The notes under the pieces were generated by a model, which had not been told where the DNA came from, did no database searches, and saw only the letters and a list, made by a program, of their open reading frames with translations. Shown in pieces: positions 1 through 8,316 of a stretch of 64,000 bases of DNA (position 1 is its first letter; the number at the start of each line of letters is the position of its first letter). The stretch comes from Streptococcus oralis (GTDB taxonomy: Bacteria; Bacillota; Bacilli; Lactobacillales; Streptococcaceae). Where the stretch lies: contig NZ_CP066059.1 in assembly GCF_016127915.1 (NCBI RefSeq), positions 1,012,001 through 1,076,000 of the forward strand. Reading direction: 5' to 3'. The translations under genes and the position numbers were made by a program.

Positions 1-1
1 A

Positions 2-514
2 TTTTATCTTTGGATGTTCCCGCTACTCTTTATCTTTCACGATATGGAAGAAATTATCGGTCTTGTCCCTTGGATTCATCTCAACGAAACCTTGCTGGCT
101 CAAAAGGCTCCAGCTATTCTTAAAATCCACAAAGGAATTACAACAGAGGGATTTGCTCTTGCTGTTTTTGAGGAGTTTCTCATTGTCTTAACCATCACTT
201 TATTAGCGTATTTTAGTCAATCTAGAGCGCTCGAATTAGTTTGGCTAGGAGGATTTGTGGCCTTTGCGCTCCATCTCTTGCTTCACATTGGACAATCAAT
301 TCTTCTTCGCAAATATATTCCTGCTCTCATCACTTCTATCCTTTGTTTTCCTATCAGTGCTTATTTGATTACAGACATTGTACATTTATGGCGAGTTTCG
401 ACTAGCGAATTTTTCCTATTTTCACTGGTCGCTTCAGGCATCGTCGTCATCAATCTCCTCTTTGCTCTCTGGCTTGGGAAAAAGTATTCCGCCTGGCTTG
501 CCCATCACCATTAA
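2..514 (+). CDS. HXXEE-domain membrane protein, 5' end outside window
   Basis: The reading frame is open from base 2 and no start with a ribosome site is visible, so the gene probably begins upstream of the window. The N-terminal part has the motif FIFHDMEE (an H-x-x-E-E pattern), followed by a second acidic motif VFEEF and four to five hydrophobic segments. This matches the HXXEE family of small integral membrane proteins, whose function is not known. It aligns by eye with the protein at 44850-45359 (WMFPLLFIFHDMEE against WMLPILFILHDFEE), so the window holds two family members. A hairpin with a T-run follows the stop. Confidence 0.7.
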   Translation, partial: FYLWMFPLLFIFHDMEEIIGLVPWIHLNETLLAQKAPAILKIHKGITTEGFALAVFEEFLIVLTITLLAYFSQSRALELVWLGGFVAFALHLLLHIGQSILLRKYIPALITSILCFPISAYLITDIVHLWRVSTSEFFLFSLVASGIVVINLLFALWLGKKYSAWLAHHH

Positions 515-520
515 CAAAAG

Positions 521-554
521 TTCCTTGCAATTTCATTTTGCAGGGAATTTTTTT
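521..554 (+). terminator. Terminator after HXXEE gene
   Basis: Inverted arms at 521-530 and 538-547 (TTCCTTGCAA / TTGCAGGGAA, one mismatch) are followed by seven T on the plus strand, seven bases after the HXXEE stop codon. Confidence 0.7.
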
Positions 555-600
555 ATCCTCCTTCTCAGTTAAGAAGTGTTCTATAGTTTTTTAAGACAAA

Positions 601-629
601 GCAAAAAGCCCACTGTTGTAGGCTTCTTA
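601..629 (-). terminator. rpsD terminator
   Basis: Arms AAGCCCAC (606-613) and GTAGGCTT (618-625) form a stem with one mismatch. On the minus strand it is followed by a T-rich tract, about 20 bases beyond the rpsD stop. Confidence 0.6.
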
Positions 630-646
630 CAATATAAATTCTTATC

Positions 647-1258
647 TTAAAGCATCTTGTTGTAGAATTCAACGACAAGTGCTTCGTTGATTTCTGGGTT
701 GATTTCGTCGCGTTCTGGTAAGCGAGTCAATGAACCTTCCAATTTTTCAGCGTCGAATGATACGAATGCTGGACGTCCAAGAGTAGCTTCTACTGCTTCA
801 AGGATTGCTGGAACTTTCAATGATTTTTCACGAACTGAGATCACTTGACCTGGAGTTACGCGGTATGATGGGATATCAACACGTTTTCCGTCAACAAGGA
901 TGTGACCGTGGTTTACAAATTGACGAGCTTGACGACGAGTAGTCGCAAGACCAAGACGGTAAACAACGTTATCCAAACGACGTTCCAAAAGAAGCATGAA
1001 GTTGAAACCTAGGATTCCGCCTTTGATTTTTGTAGCTTGTACGAACAAGTTACGGAATTGCTTTTCACCTACACCGTAAGTGAAACGAAGTTTTTGTTTT
1101 TCAGCCAATTGCAAACCGTATTCTGACAATTTAGAACGGTTGTTTGGTCCGTGTTGTCCTGGTACGTAGTTACGACGTGCCAATTCTTTACCTGTACCTG
1201 TAAGTGAAAGGCCAAGGCGACGAGCTTGTTTCCAAGATGGTCCTGTATAACGTGACAT
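647..1258 (-). CDS. rpsD: 30S ribosomal protein S4
   Basis: This 203-residue protein starts [16 protein letters not shown] and contains the S4 RNA-binding domain (about residues 92-155, with the [11 protein letters not shown] and [18 protein letters not shown] signatures). S4 is a primary 16S rRNA-binding protein that starts assembly of the 30S body. The length is normal for Firmicutes. An AGGAGG site lies upstream of the ATG. The gene is monocistronic, with its own promoter, a roughly 150-nt leader and a terminator. In Firmicutes S4 commonly represses its own synthesis through such a leader. Confidence 0.98.
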   Translation of the reverse strand: MSRYTGPSWKQARRLGLSLTGTGKELARRNYVPGQHGPNNRSKLSEYGLQLAEKQKLRFTYGVGEKQFRNLFVQATKIKGGILGFNFMLLLERRLDNVVYRLGLATTRRQARQFVNHGHILVDGKRVDIPSYRVTPGQVISVREKSLKVPAILEAVEATLGRPAFVSFDAEKLEGSLTRLPERDEINPEINEALVVEFYNKML

Positions 1259-1446
1259 GTGTATGTCCTCCTGATATAAATAATATTTCGGTGGAAATAG
1301 TCACTTAGAAAGCCCTGATTCGTGCAGATGCCCTTCGCCTAAACAGCCAAGGTTACTTGTCATAAGACACCTGTTGACGAGCTTCATGCTTTCCTGCTGC
1401 TATTTCACACAAAGACTATTGTACCATGAAAAGCTAGATTTGTAAA
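1259..1446 (-). promoter_or_regulatory. rpsD promoter and structured 5' leader
   Basis: On the minus strand a -35 box TTTACA (1441-1446) is followed after 17 nt by TACAAT (1418-1423) with an upstream TG, giving an extended -10. The transcript would start near 1411, leaving about 150 nt of untranslated leader before the ribosome site. A leader of this length before an S4 gene fits the known autoregulatory S4-binding leaders of Firmicutes. That function is inferred from position and length, not from a folded model. Confidence 0.6.
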
Positions 1447-1506
1447 GGGATTTATAAGTTGAACTAAATTATTTTAATATTGCAGTGTCAACAAACAGCA
1501 CTCCCT

Positions 1507-1914
1507 CTATCTTTCTAAGTGGTTTTTTAGAATGAAAATAGAGTGAGGAACATCTGAAAAGACCTGACTTAAAAATTCTAGATGTTGCTTGTCTTCACTA
1601 TTCAAAGATACAGTATGTTTTACATTTACAGTGCCATCATTATTCTCAATAATTTGATGACCAAAAAGAATATCACCGAATGGAGTTGCCGTTTTATCCC
1701 AAAATTCTTCAAGAGGTTTTACAAGCGTGAGCTGATATTCCATAGGGGGCATTCCTTCGAGTTCCATAGTTCCGTATGAACCCGTCTCAAATCCACCTTT
1801 TAATGTAATATTTTTTAAATCTTCTTCCCAATCATACCACTTTTCAATATTTTCATAGTAGGCCCATACATCTTCTTTTGATGCTCTTATGTTTAAACTA
1901 AAACTAAATTCCAT
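1507..1914 (-). CDS. SRPBCC-family (START/polyketide cyclase-like) protein
   Basis: The 135-residue product begins MEFSFSLNIRASKEDVWAYY. The start at 1914 is preferred over an upstream ATG because AAGGAG lies about 8 nt before it. The pattern of an early VWxYYxxIExWYxWEEDL segment, a central GSYGTMELEGMPP turn and a long C-terminal helix is typical of the SRPBCC lipid/hydrophobic ligand-binding fold. The substrate cannot be deduced. It stands alone between rpsD and a LysR gene on the same strand, with no clear operon partner. Confidence 0.65.
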   Translation of the reverse strand: MEFSFSLNIRASKEDVWAYYENIEKWYDWEEDLKNITLKGGFETGSYGTMELEGMPPMEYQLTLVKPLEEFWDKTATPFGDILFGHQIIENNDGTVNVKHTVSLNSEDKQHLEFLSQVFSDVPHSIFILKNHLER

Positions 1915-2013
1915 TTTGACACTCCTTTTAATATAAGTGTACTTATTATAAAACAACTTATAATGTTTGTCAAATGATTTTTCATCATAGCATTAGCATT
2001 TCTTCTAAATGGG

Positions 2014-2760
2014 CTACCTGCTTTGGTTCTGCTTTTCATACTGATAAAATGGGATAAGAACGATGTCTTGGTCGTATGGCTTGATATTCGCTCTCTTATT
2101 TAGCCATTTAGGCAATAGTGCAATTCCTTTCCCGTTTTCAACTAAGCTGATAATATTCTCAAAAGAATCAATTTCTACAACTGATTTTAAATGAGTAAAC
2201 TTCATTAAGCTTTGTTTTCTAAAAGGGCAATTTTTATCTTTATTAACGAATATAGGCATTTCCTCAGTAGCCTTTATATTGCTCGAACAAGCATAAACTG
2301 ACTCGATATGCCCAATAATCTCATCATAATGCTTTAAATTTTCAATTTTTTGAAAGCAAAAAATTTTATCAAAGTCTTCCTGATGAGCAATGATTGGTAT
2401 ATCCGAAGTTTTTTGGATATTGATCTCACTTTTATTCAAATCAATTGTTTGTGAATTATTAATATCGTGATTAAATAACAATTCTGAAATTAAGATGGAT
2501 ATTTTCGAGGTTTCACATTTCTTTTTTAATTTCTCTAAATTGTTAGAAGTTTCCTTACAAAATTGATAAAATAAGTCTCCACTTTCTGTCGGGACTAAAC
2601 CATTATATTTTCTGTAAAATAATTTCGTATCTAATTCAGTTTCAAGCACTTTCAATCTAGCGCTGAGATTAGATTGTGCATATTGTAAGATCTTTGAACT
2701 TTTGTTTATTGATCTTGTCTCATAGATCGTCACAAAAATGCTCATATCATTAAAATTCAT
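2014..2760 (-). CDS. LysR-family transcriptional regulator
   Basis: The 248-residue protein has an N-terminal LysR helix-turn-helix (residues 1-60: FVTIYETRSINKSSKILQ, then SNLSARLKVLETELDTKLF) and a degenerate effector-binding region. It is shorter than most LysR proteins (about 290-300), but the C-terminal part (VENGKGIALLPKWL) still resembles the family. It is divergent from the DUF4865 gene across a 108-bp region with a perfect inverted repeat. LysR genes usually control their divergent neighbour and themselves, so regulation of 2869-3387 is the likely role. Confidence 0.85.
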   Translation of the reverse strand: MNFNDMSIFVTIYETRSINKSSKILQYAQSNLSARLKVLETELDTKLFYRKYNGLVPTESGDLFYQFCKETSNNLEKLKKKCETSKISILISELLFNHDINNSQTIDLNKSEINIQKTSDIPIIAHQEDFDKIFCFQKIENLKHYDEIIGHIESVYACSSNIKATEEMPIFVNKDKNCPFRKQSLMKFTHLKSVVEIDSFENIISLVENGKGIALLPKWLNKRANIKPYDQDIVLIPFYQYEKQNQSR

Positions 2761-2770
2761 TTAAAACACC

Positions 2771-2789
2771 TTATCACTTTTTGTGATAA
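2771..2789. promoter_or_regulatory. Inverted repeat, probable LysR operator
   Basis: TTATCAC-TTTTT-GTGATAA is a perfect 7-bp palindrome with a 5-bp spacer and contains the T-N11-A geometry typical of LysR sites. It lies 10 bp from the LysR start codon in the divergent intergenic region. A second palindrome, ATGAT-ATAA-ATCAT, sits at 2817-2830. Confidence 0.5.
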
Positions 2790-2868
2790 TTATATCATTT
2801 TTAAGTATTATTCAACATGATATAAATCATTTATACTGTGAATAGTTAATTAGAAAAGAGGTACCGCA

Positions 2869-3387
2869 ATGCAAGCAATGCAATATACTATAAAATTACC
2901 AGCAGATTATGATATGGATATCATTAGACAACGTGTCCGAAATACAGGTCATTTGATGGATGGATTCGACGATTTGTTTTTCAAAGTTTATTTAATCTCT
3001 GAAAAATCTGAAGGCCAATTATTTAACAGTTACTGTCCGCTATATATTTGGAAAAATACCAACGGAATGACAAAATTCATATTTGATGGCTACTTTGATC
3101 ATATTTTAAATTCGTTTGGCTGGCAAAATATTGAAATCGGAATAACTTCATCAGTCGAAATATCTGATCATTTTGACTCAAGTAAATATGCTACATTAGA
3201 AGTCATTGATATAGAAGAATCTGAAAGTTTAAAATCCTTTACCATTCACGAGCAAATGCAAAACAACGAAAGTGGCAAAGCCGTTATTTTCAATCCTGAT
3301 AAATGGAAAAAATGTATCTTTACTTTTTATACCAATAAACCCGACACACAACTACCAACATTTGAAATTTTGCACATTTCACAATAA
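2869..3387 (+). CDS. DUF4865 family protein
   Basis: The 172-residue soluble protein begins MQAMQYTIKLPADYDMDIIR and contains GFDDLFFKVYLISEK and FDGYFDHILNSFGWQ, which I recognise as the DUF4865 pattern. The biochemical function is unknown. GAGGT lies 7 nt before the ATG. It is transcribed away from a LysR gene, a pairing that is common for this family, so expression is probably controlled by that regulator. A long hairpin terminator follows at 3507-3537. Confidence 0.65.
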   Translation: MQAMQYTIKLPADYDMDIIRQRVRNTGHLMDGFDDLFFKVYLISEKSEGQLFNSYCPLYIWKNTNGMTKFIFDGYFDHILNSFGWQNIEIGITSSVEISDHFDSSKYATLEVIDIEESESLKSFTIHEQMQNNESGKAVIFNPDKWKKCIFTFYTNKPDTQLPTFEILHISQ

Positions 3388-3506
3388 GCGCTTATGATAA
3401 GTTATAGGGAAACGCCTGAGTAAACACTTCTTCAGTATTTTGCACACTATGATAGTATACTTGCTCTTCCCAAAATTGTATGACCTTTACTGTCATTGGC
3501 TAAATG

Positions 3507-3537
3507 AAAAAATCGTTACGACATGTAACGATTTTTT
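3507..3537. terminator. Bidirectional terminator
   Basis: A near-perfect 13-bp stem AAAAAATCGTTAC / GTAACGATTTTTT with a five-base loop has A and T runs at its flanks, so it can act on both strands. It separates the DUF4865 gene from the decayed replication-initiator region. Confidence 0.75.
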
Positions 3538-3547
3538 GGCTATGCTA

Positions 3548-3995
3548 TTAACTCAATTCGGCGATAATAGCCTTGAGCTTGTCTTTGGTGTAAACACTAG
3601 CCCCGTATAAATCTGACACCCCTCTAGTGTCAGATTTGAAATCACCTGATTTATCAACCATTCTAGCAACTGTGTCATCTTGTAAGAGACCAAGGTAAAT
3701 TCGATTAGCTAGATTTCCTGATTTACTTGTAGATTGTTGAACCTCATGAATTAATCCATACTCTGTGAGTTGCTTCTTAATTCTTAATAGAGTAGATTTT
3801 GAACAGTTAAGGATCTTCATCAATCCAATTATTCTTGAAAGAAAGATCTAGTCTATCTTTAAGCATAGCATAAGCGGCTTTTGCATCTAACCTCATATCT
3901 TCATAAATAGGATTTTCAAACAAAACCTTTGGTAAGGCATAAAAGCGATCAGATGTCTGATAATGGCTGGCACTAATAAACTGAATTTGTCTCAT
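3548..3995 (-). pseudogene. RepA_N-type replication initiator remnant
   Basis: The 5' part (3807-3995) encodes YQTSDRFYALPKVLFENPIY and LDAKAAYAMLKDRLDLSFKN ending NNWIDEDP and a stop. The 3' part continues in another frame with MKILNCSKSTLLRIKKQL and EYGLIHEVQQ. In intact initiators of the RepA N-terminal family these two blocks belong to one protein, joined by a short segment after NNWIDEDG. The junction near 3820 therefore looks like a frame-changing internal deletion. The C-terminal half is also very short compared with intact initiators. This suggests a dead plasmid or integrative-element gene. Confidence 0.65.
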
Positions 3996-3998
3996 CAA

Positions 3999-4166
3999 TT
4001 ACACCTCTTTCAGTCTAAAGTCACCGTTCACGTTAAATCCTATCAATCCAAAGGCCTCAAGTTCTTCTATACTTGCTATTATTTCTTTTCGTGTTGAACC
4101 TGTTTCCTTCATCAAAAACTGGATTATCATCTCTCTTGAAATTCTCTCCTTACTTTTTCGTCTCAT
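3999..4166 (-). CDS. Small helix-turn-helix-like protein of a decayed element
   Basis: This 55-residue product starts MRRKSKERISREMIIQFL at an ATG with GGGAGG upstream. It contains a helical STRKEIIASIEELEAFGLIGF segment that looks like a small winged-helix domain. It lies immediately upstream of the broken initiator gene, with only a few bases between them, so the two probably formed one unit of a mobile element. I do not recognise a named family. Confidence 0.4.
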   Translation of the reverse strand: MRRKSKERISREMIIQFLMKETGSTRKEIIASIEELEAFGLIGFNVNGDFRLKEV

Positions 4167-4186
4167 AATTTTACCTCCCAAAACAC

Positions 4187-4218
4187 AAAAAAGAGCTAAC
4201 GGAATTTTCCGTTAACTC
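4187..4218 (-). terminator. Terminator of the rr08-hk08 unit
   Basis: Arms GAGCTAACGGAA and TTCCGTTAACTC (4193-4204 and 4207-4218) form a 12-bp stem with one mismatch. On the minus strand six T follow (4187-4192). It lies about 45 bases beyond the histidine kinase stop codon. Confidence 0.8.
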
Positions 4219-4261
4219 AATATTTTCTATTTACCTCAAAACCTAGACACTTACTACGGCT

Positions 4262-5296
4262 TTATTTCAAATTAAGACTGAATGTAAACTTGCTTCCTAA
4301 GCCATATTGACTTTCTGCTGTGATTTCGCCACCAAGCTGATGGGCTAGTTCGCGTGCGATCGCAAGACCTAAGCCATGTCCACCTGTCTTCATATTACGC
4401 GAAGTTTCTACACGATAAAGTCGTTTAAAGATCTTTTCCAAATCTTCAGGAAGGATCCCCTGACCCTCGTCTTTCACACTGATTGTCAGCTCTTGTTCTG
4501 TTAATTGGGCAAGAACCTCGATTCTGGTTCCTGGTTCTGAATATTTAAAGGCATTGTTTAACAAATTGACCAGAATGCGAGAAAGTTTGTCAGAATGGCT
4601 CTTGATTTTCGCTGACTCAGGTGACACTTGAATGTAAACATCCCGCTCCTCTTGTTCAATCTGGAGTTGAAATTCACTCATTGACTCAATTAGCAATTGA
4701 TCTAAAAAGACCTCTTCGACTTCTTCATCAGCAGTATCTTGAGGTTGTGTGTTAAGAGTCAAAACATCCAATTCCTCCACTAGCTTATTTAGACGCTCAG
4801 TTTGCCGACCAATCGTGGCTAAGTAGTGGAGCCGCTCCTCTTCCTTAATCACTCCATCTAGAATTCCCTCTACAGTAACCTGAATGGAGGTAATGGGAGT
4901 TTTAATATCGTGAGAGAGCTGCGCAATCATCATTCTCTTTTCTTGCTCGCTCTCATCAAGTGATTGAAAGGTAGCTTGCAAATTGTGAGACATGTCATTA
5001 AAAGCCTGGCCCAGCTCTTGAAATTCTAATGGGCCCTTGGTTTCGATTTCTGTGCTGAAATCCTTGCTTGCTATATCCTGAGCTTGTTTTTTCAAATGTT
5101 TCAGAGAAGAGAACACAGGCGACAAGAGAAAGATGCTCACTGCAGCGCCAATGAAACTAGCAATCAAGGTCATTCCAACTAGAAAGTAAACTTCACTTTT
5201 CTCGATCAACATTCGTTGGACTGCCCAGAAAACGACCAAAATCGTTAGTAGAGTCGACACTAGATACCCCACTAAAATATAGTTTTTTAATTTCAT
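4262..5296 (-). CDS. hk08: Sensor histidine kinase of two-component system 08
   Basis: The 344-residue membrane kinase has two transmembrane helices (about 5-25 and 38-60), a HAMP linker (about 60-112), a HisKA domain with the phospho-acceptor in QLSHDIKTP (His129) and a HATPase_c domain with N, G1 and G2 boxes (LLNNAFKYS, VKDEGQGI, GHGLGLAI). The extracellular loop is only a few residues, so it probably senses membrane or intramembrane signals. It overlaps the response regulator by 4 bp. Order and neighbours match pneumococcal TCS08, which is reported to affect PavB and pilus expression. A strong terminator follows. Confidence 0.92.
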   Translation of the reverse strand: MKLKNYILVGYLVSTLLTILVVFWAVQRMLIEKSEVYFLVGMTLIASFIGAAVSIFLLSPVFSSLKHLKKQAQDIASKDFSTEIETKGPLEFQELGQAFNDMSHNLQATFQSLDESEQEKRMMIAQLSHDIKTPITSIQVTVEGILDGVIKEEERLHYLATIGRQTERLNKLVEELDVLTLNTQPQDTADEEVEEVFLDQLLIESMSEFQLQIEQEERDVYIQVSPESAKIKSHSDKLSRILVNLLNNAFKYSEPGTRIEVLAQLTEQELTISVKDEGQGILPEDLEKIFKRLYRVETSRNMKTGGHGLGLAIARELAHQLGGEITAESQYGLGSKFTFSLNLK

Positions 5297-5991
5297 TTTC
5301 TACCTCTTGGTCTTTCCATCTTATAGCCCAAACCCCAGACAGTTTTGATAGCAGGAGCATTGGAATTCGTATACTTGGTCAACTCTTGCCTCAAAGCATG
5401 GATATGAACATTGAGTGTATTGGTATCATCCACATAGTCCTCTTGCCATACCTTCTCGTAAAGTTCCGTCTTTGAAAAGACTCTCTCGGGATTGCTGGCT
5501 AATATCCATAGAAGTTCAAAGGATTTTACTGTCAATTCCAAAGGTTGCTCCCCAATGCGAACTTCATGAGTCACATGGTTGATTACCAAGTCACCAAACT
5601 CGATCTGTTCTGTCTCTCCTCCACGGCTAAGGCGACGCAAGATATTATTCACTCTTAAAACCAATTCGCGTGGGCTAAAGGGTTTGACTATAAAATCATC
5701 TGCCCCCAAACTTAATCCATAAATCTTATCCTGTTCGCTTGTCTTAGCAGTTGTAAAGAGGAAGGGTTGATCCGGAGCGATATACTGAACTTCACTGATA
5801 AAATCATAACCATCCATATTGGGCATCATAATATCTGTGATAATGAGGTCGATAGATTTTTTTCTGAAAAGTTCTAATCCCTCCTTACCATCATGGGCGA
5901 CCAAAACATCGTAACCTGCCTGTATAAGATAGCGGTTTTGAATATCTAAAATATCTATCTCATCATCAACCAGCAAAATTGTCTTTTTCAT
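5293..5991 (-). CDS. rr08: OmpR-family response regulator of two-component system 08
   Basis: The 232-residue protein has a receiver domain (acidic pair near Asp10, phospho-acceptor Asp53 in IITDIMMPN) and a C-terminal winged helix (about 130-228, TVKSFELLWILASNPERVFSK and DTNTLNVHIHALRQEL). It is the cognate partner of the kinase it overlaps. A ribosome site (AAGGAG) precedes the start. It lies downstream of pavB, separated by a hairpin terminator, so expression with pavB would need read-through or a separate promoter. Confidence 0.93.
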   Translation of the reverse strand: MKKTILLVDDEIDILDIQNRYLIQAGYDVLVAHDGKEGLELFRKKSIDLIITDIMMPNMDGYDFISEVQYIAPDQPFLFTTAKTSEQDKIYGLSLGADDFIVKPFSPRELVLRVNNILRRLSRGGETEQIEFGDLVINHVTHEVRIGEQPLELTVKSFELLWILASNPERVFSKTELYEKVWQEDYVDDTNTLNVHIHALRQELTKYTNSNAPAIKTVWGLGYKMERPRGRK

Positions 5992-6013
5992 CTGACACTC
6001 CTTCGATAAAAAC

Positions 6014-6041
6014 AGTGTTATACTTGCTTTAGTATAACACT
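6014..6041 (-). terminator. Hairpin between pavB and rr08
   Basis: A perfect 11-bp stem AGTGTTATACT / AGTATAACACT has a six-base loop. On the minus strand it is followed by GTTTTTAT. It lies just after pavB and about 25 bases before the rr08 start, so it should end most pavB transcripts. Confidence 0.7.
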
Positions 6042-6071
6042 ATTTTCTCTAATGTTTCAATGATTTGAATC

Positions 6072-8159
6072 TTAATCTTCTCGTTTGGTTGTCAAACCCA
6101 AGAGTCCAACAAGACCTGCCAAGGCTAGACCAAAGATACCAAGGCCAGCTGTAGCCGTTTTAGCTTCCCCAGTATTTGGTAACATAGCTTTATCATCTTT
6201 TTTCATCATATTAGCCATCGGGCTAGAAGCTGGTTGATTAACCTTCATATCTGACATATGGTGATTTGTACCCATCATACCCTCAGTCGTACCTGTAGAG
6301 CCTGTTTCAGAAGGCTTCGTATTCATCTGACCTTGTTGAGATGGTATTGTCGCCATTTCTTTTCCACGAAGCTGAATCGTTACTTGACGAGTAGCAATCA
6401 GATTGGTCAAATCAGGTTTGCCATCTTTAGAACCATAGACTTTAACAGTAGCTAGGTATGTATGTGTTCCGTTAGCTCGAAGTTGATCCAGCAAGGCCTG
6501 ACCATCTTTGCCAACCGTATTGCCATTCAAATCCACTTCGTAGAAATATTGACCTTTAGCCAAGCCTTCAAGTGGCAATAGAGCAGGATTTTTAGCTGTT
6601 CCGTTGTCTGACCATGGGGCTTTGTCTGAAGCTTTTAACAAGAGGCGAGTCAACATACCATCTCCACCAAAAGCTTCGTATGGAATAACTTGGTTAACAC
6701 CTGCCAAGAATGGACCTGGAACATTTGCTTTTTCAAGGTAGCTAGCCGGAACATCAATGCTATTTTTGATGTTATTAGCAACAGAGTCTTTAACCTGATT
6801 TGGTGTGGTTGAAGTGTTCAAATTAACAGTCAAATCTTTAGTCGCTACCAGATTAGTTAAGTCAGGCTTGCCATCTTTTGCACCGTACACCTTAATAGTA
6901 GCTTTATAGCTTTGTGTACCATTTTGTTTCAAGAGGTCAAGCAACTCTTTATCAGATTTTCCTTGGGTGCCGGCCAAGTCCACTTCGTAGAAGTAAAGGC
7001 CTTTGCCCAATTTCTCTACTGGTGGGAGAGCGGGATTTTTAGCTGTTCCGTTGTCGGACCATGGAGCCTTATCAGATGCTTTCAAGATAAGGCGAGTCAA
7101 CATGCCATCACCAGCGAAGAATTCGTATGGAATGACTTGGTTGACACCAGCTGTAAATGGACCTGGGAAATTAGCTCTATCCAAGTAAGAAGCTGGGACA
7201 TCTACTGTATCTTTGGTGTTTTCGGCCACACCTTTTTGCACTTCAGCTGGAGTGGTCAAACCATTCAAATTAACAGTCAAATCTTTAGTCGCTACCAGAT
7301 TGTTCAAGTCTGCCTTGCCATCTTTTGCACCGTACACCTTGATGGTGGCCTTATAACTTTGAGTGCCGTTTTGTTTTAAGAGGTCAAGAAGCTCTTTATC
7401 AGATTTGCCTTGGGTGCCGGCCAAGTCCACTTCGTAGAAGTAAAGGCCTTTGCCCAATTTCTCTACTGGTGGGAGAGCGGGATTTTTAGCTGTTCCATTG
7501 TCTGACCACGGAGCCTTATCAGATGCTTTCAAGATCAGGCGAGTCAACATGCCATCACCAGCAAAGAATTCGTATGGAATGACTTGGTTGACACCAGCTG
7601 TAAATGGACCTGGGAAATTGGCTCTATCCAAGTAAGAAGCTGGGACATCTACTGTATCTTTGGTATTGTCAGCCACACCTTTTTGCACTTCAGCTGGGGT
7701 GGTCGCTGGTTGCGCTTCACTGGCTTCACGGTCTTGTCCAGAAACTGTAGACGCAGGACTTTCCACAGGTTTAACTGCATCTTCTGTTTGTTTCTTAGAG
7801 TCAGGTTGTGCTTGCACTTCTTCTTTTGGTGCTACTGCCGGCTCTTTAGCAGTTGCGTCCACTTTTTCTGAAGAGCTTGTCGGATCCAAACTTGCTTTAG
7901 GTGTTGGAATAAACTGTTCTGAAGGAAGAGCTACATCGACTGCTTTTTTGAGAATCTCTGCTGGTAAGTCGCTCTTTTCACTCACCGAAGTTGCGTCTGG
8001 CACGACTTGGGCAGGAGTCGGATTGACGATATCAGCGCGTGCAGAACTTGGTTGACCGACTAGGACAAAGAAGCCACTAGCCACAACAACTGAAGCAACA
8101 CCGACACTGAGACGGCGAATAGACCAACGAGTATATCTCTGATTTGGATTGAATTTCAT
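6072..8159 (-). CDS. pavB: LPXTG surface adhesin with three SSURE repeats (PavB-like)
   Basis: The 695-residue surface protein has a YSIRK-like signal peptide (RWSIRRLSVGVASVVVASG, about residues 11-40), a Pro/Glu/Lys-rich spacer to about residue 152, three SSURE-type repeats of about 149 residues (roughly 153-301, 302-450, 451-597), a Met/Ser/Thr-rich region and an LPNTG sorting signal near residue 660 with hydrophobic stretch and KRED tail. Each repeat has a PGPF..AGVNQVIPYE block and a SDKAPWSDNGTAKNP block. Pneumococcal PavB binds fibronectin and plasminogen through these repeats and sits beside TCS08, as here. Repeats 1 and 2 are nearly identical. Repeat number varies between strains. 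Confidence 0.9.
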   Translation of the reverse strand: MKFNPNQRYTRWSIRRLSVGVASVVVASGFFVLVGQPSSARADIVNPTPAQVVPDATSVSEKSDLPAEILKKAVDVALPSEQFIPTPKASLDPTSSSEKVDATAKEPAVAPKEEVQAQPDSKKQTEDAVKPVESPASTVSGQDREASEAQPATTPAEVQKGVADNTKDTVDVPASYLDRANFPGPFTAGVNQVIPYEFFAGDGMLTRLILKASDKAPWSDNGTAKNPALPPVEKLGKGLYFYEVDLAGTQGKSDKELLDLLKQNGTQSYKATIKVYGAKDGKADLNNLVATKDLTVNLNGLTTPAEVQKGVAENTKDTVDVPASYLDRANFPGPFTAGVNQVIPYEFFAGDGMLTRLILKASDKAPWSDNGTAKNPALPPVEKLGKGLYFYEVDLAGTQGKSDKELLDLLKQNGTQSYKATIKVYGAKDGKPDLTNLVATKDLTVNLNTSTTPNQVKDSVANNIKNSIDVPASYLEKANVPGPFLAGVNQVIPYEAFGGDGMLTRLLLKASDKAPWSDNGTAKNPALLPLEGLAKGQYFYEVDLNGNTVGKDGQALLDQLRANGTHTYLATVKVYGSKDGKPDLTNLIATRQVTIQLRGKEMATIPSQQGQMNTKPSETGSTGTTEGMMGTNHHMSDMKVNQPASSPMANMMKKDDKAMLPNTGEAKTATAGLGIFGLALAGLVGLLGLTTKRED
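6810..7700 (-). repeat. Tandem 447-bp repeats inside pavB
   Basis: The stretch beginning ACTGTATCTTTGGT recurs at 7204 and 7651, a period of 447 bp (149 codons), and the surrounding sequence is nearly identical over the whole unit. A third, more diverged unit lies downstream at about 6370-6810. High DNA identity between units 1 and 2 points to recent duplication or gene conversion. Confidence 0.85.
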
Positions 8160-8179
8160 AGGATTCTCCTTAGAGTTTT

Positions 8180-8260
8180 CTTTTTTTTGATGACTCTAGT
8201 ATAATCTCCTAAAATTAAAAAGGATTAAGAAAAAGTTAAAATTTTTCTTAAATCCCTCTT
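8180..8260 (-). promoter_or_regulatory. pavB promoter region with long inverted repeat
   Basis: On the minus strand a TATACT -10 box lies about 35 nt upstream of the pavB ATG. Just upstream, 8222-8255 holds an AT-rich inverted repeat (GGATTAAGAAAAA and TTTTTCTTAAATCC around AGTTAAA). Its place next to the promoter makes it a candidate binding site for a regulator such as RR08. This is inference. Confidence 0.4.
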
Positions 8261-8316
8261 ATAAAATACTTATATTGACTCGTTAATTATTTGGAAAGAG
8301 AGTAGCCCTTCCTCTC

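Noticed and set aside
378..572. Plus-strand frame of 64 codons overlapping the HXXEE gene
   Set aside because: It is a shadow in another frame that runs through the terminator and lacks a ribosome site.
1582..1779. Plus-strand frame opposite the SRPBCC gene
   Set aside because: Antisense shadow without start signals or recognisable domains.
7003..7635. Two identical plus-strand reading frames of 61 codons within pavB
   Set aside because: They are antisense shadows of the nearly identical SSURE repeats and have no ribosome site.
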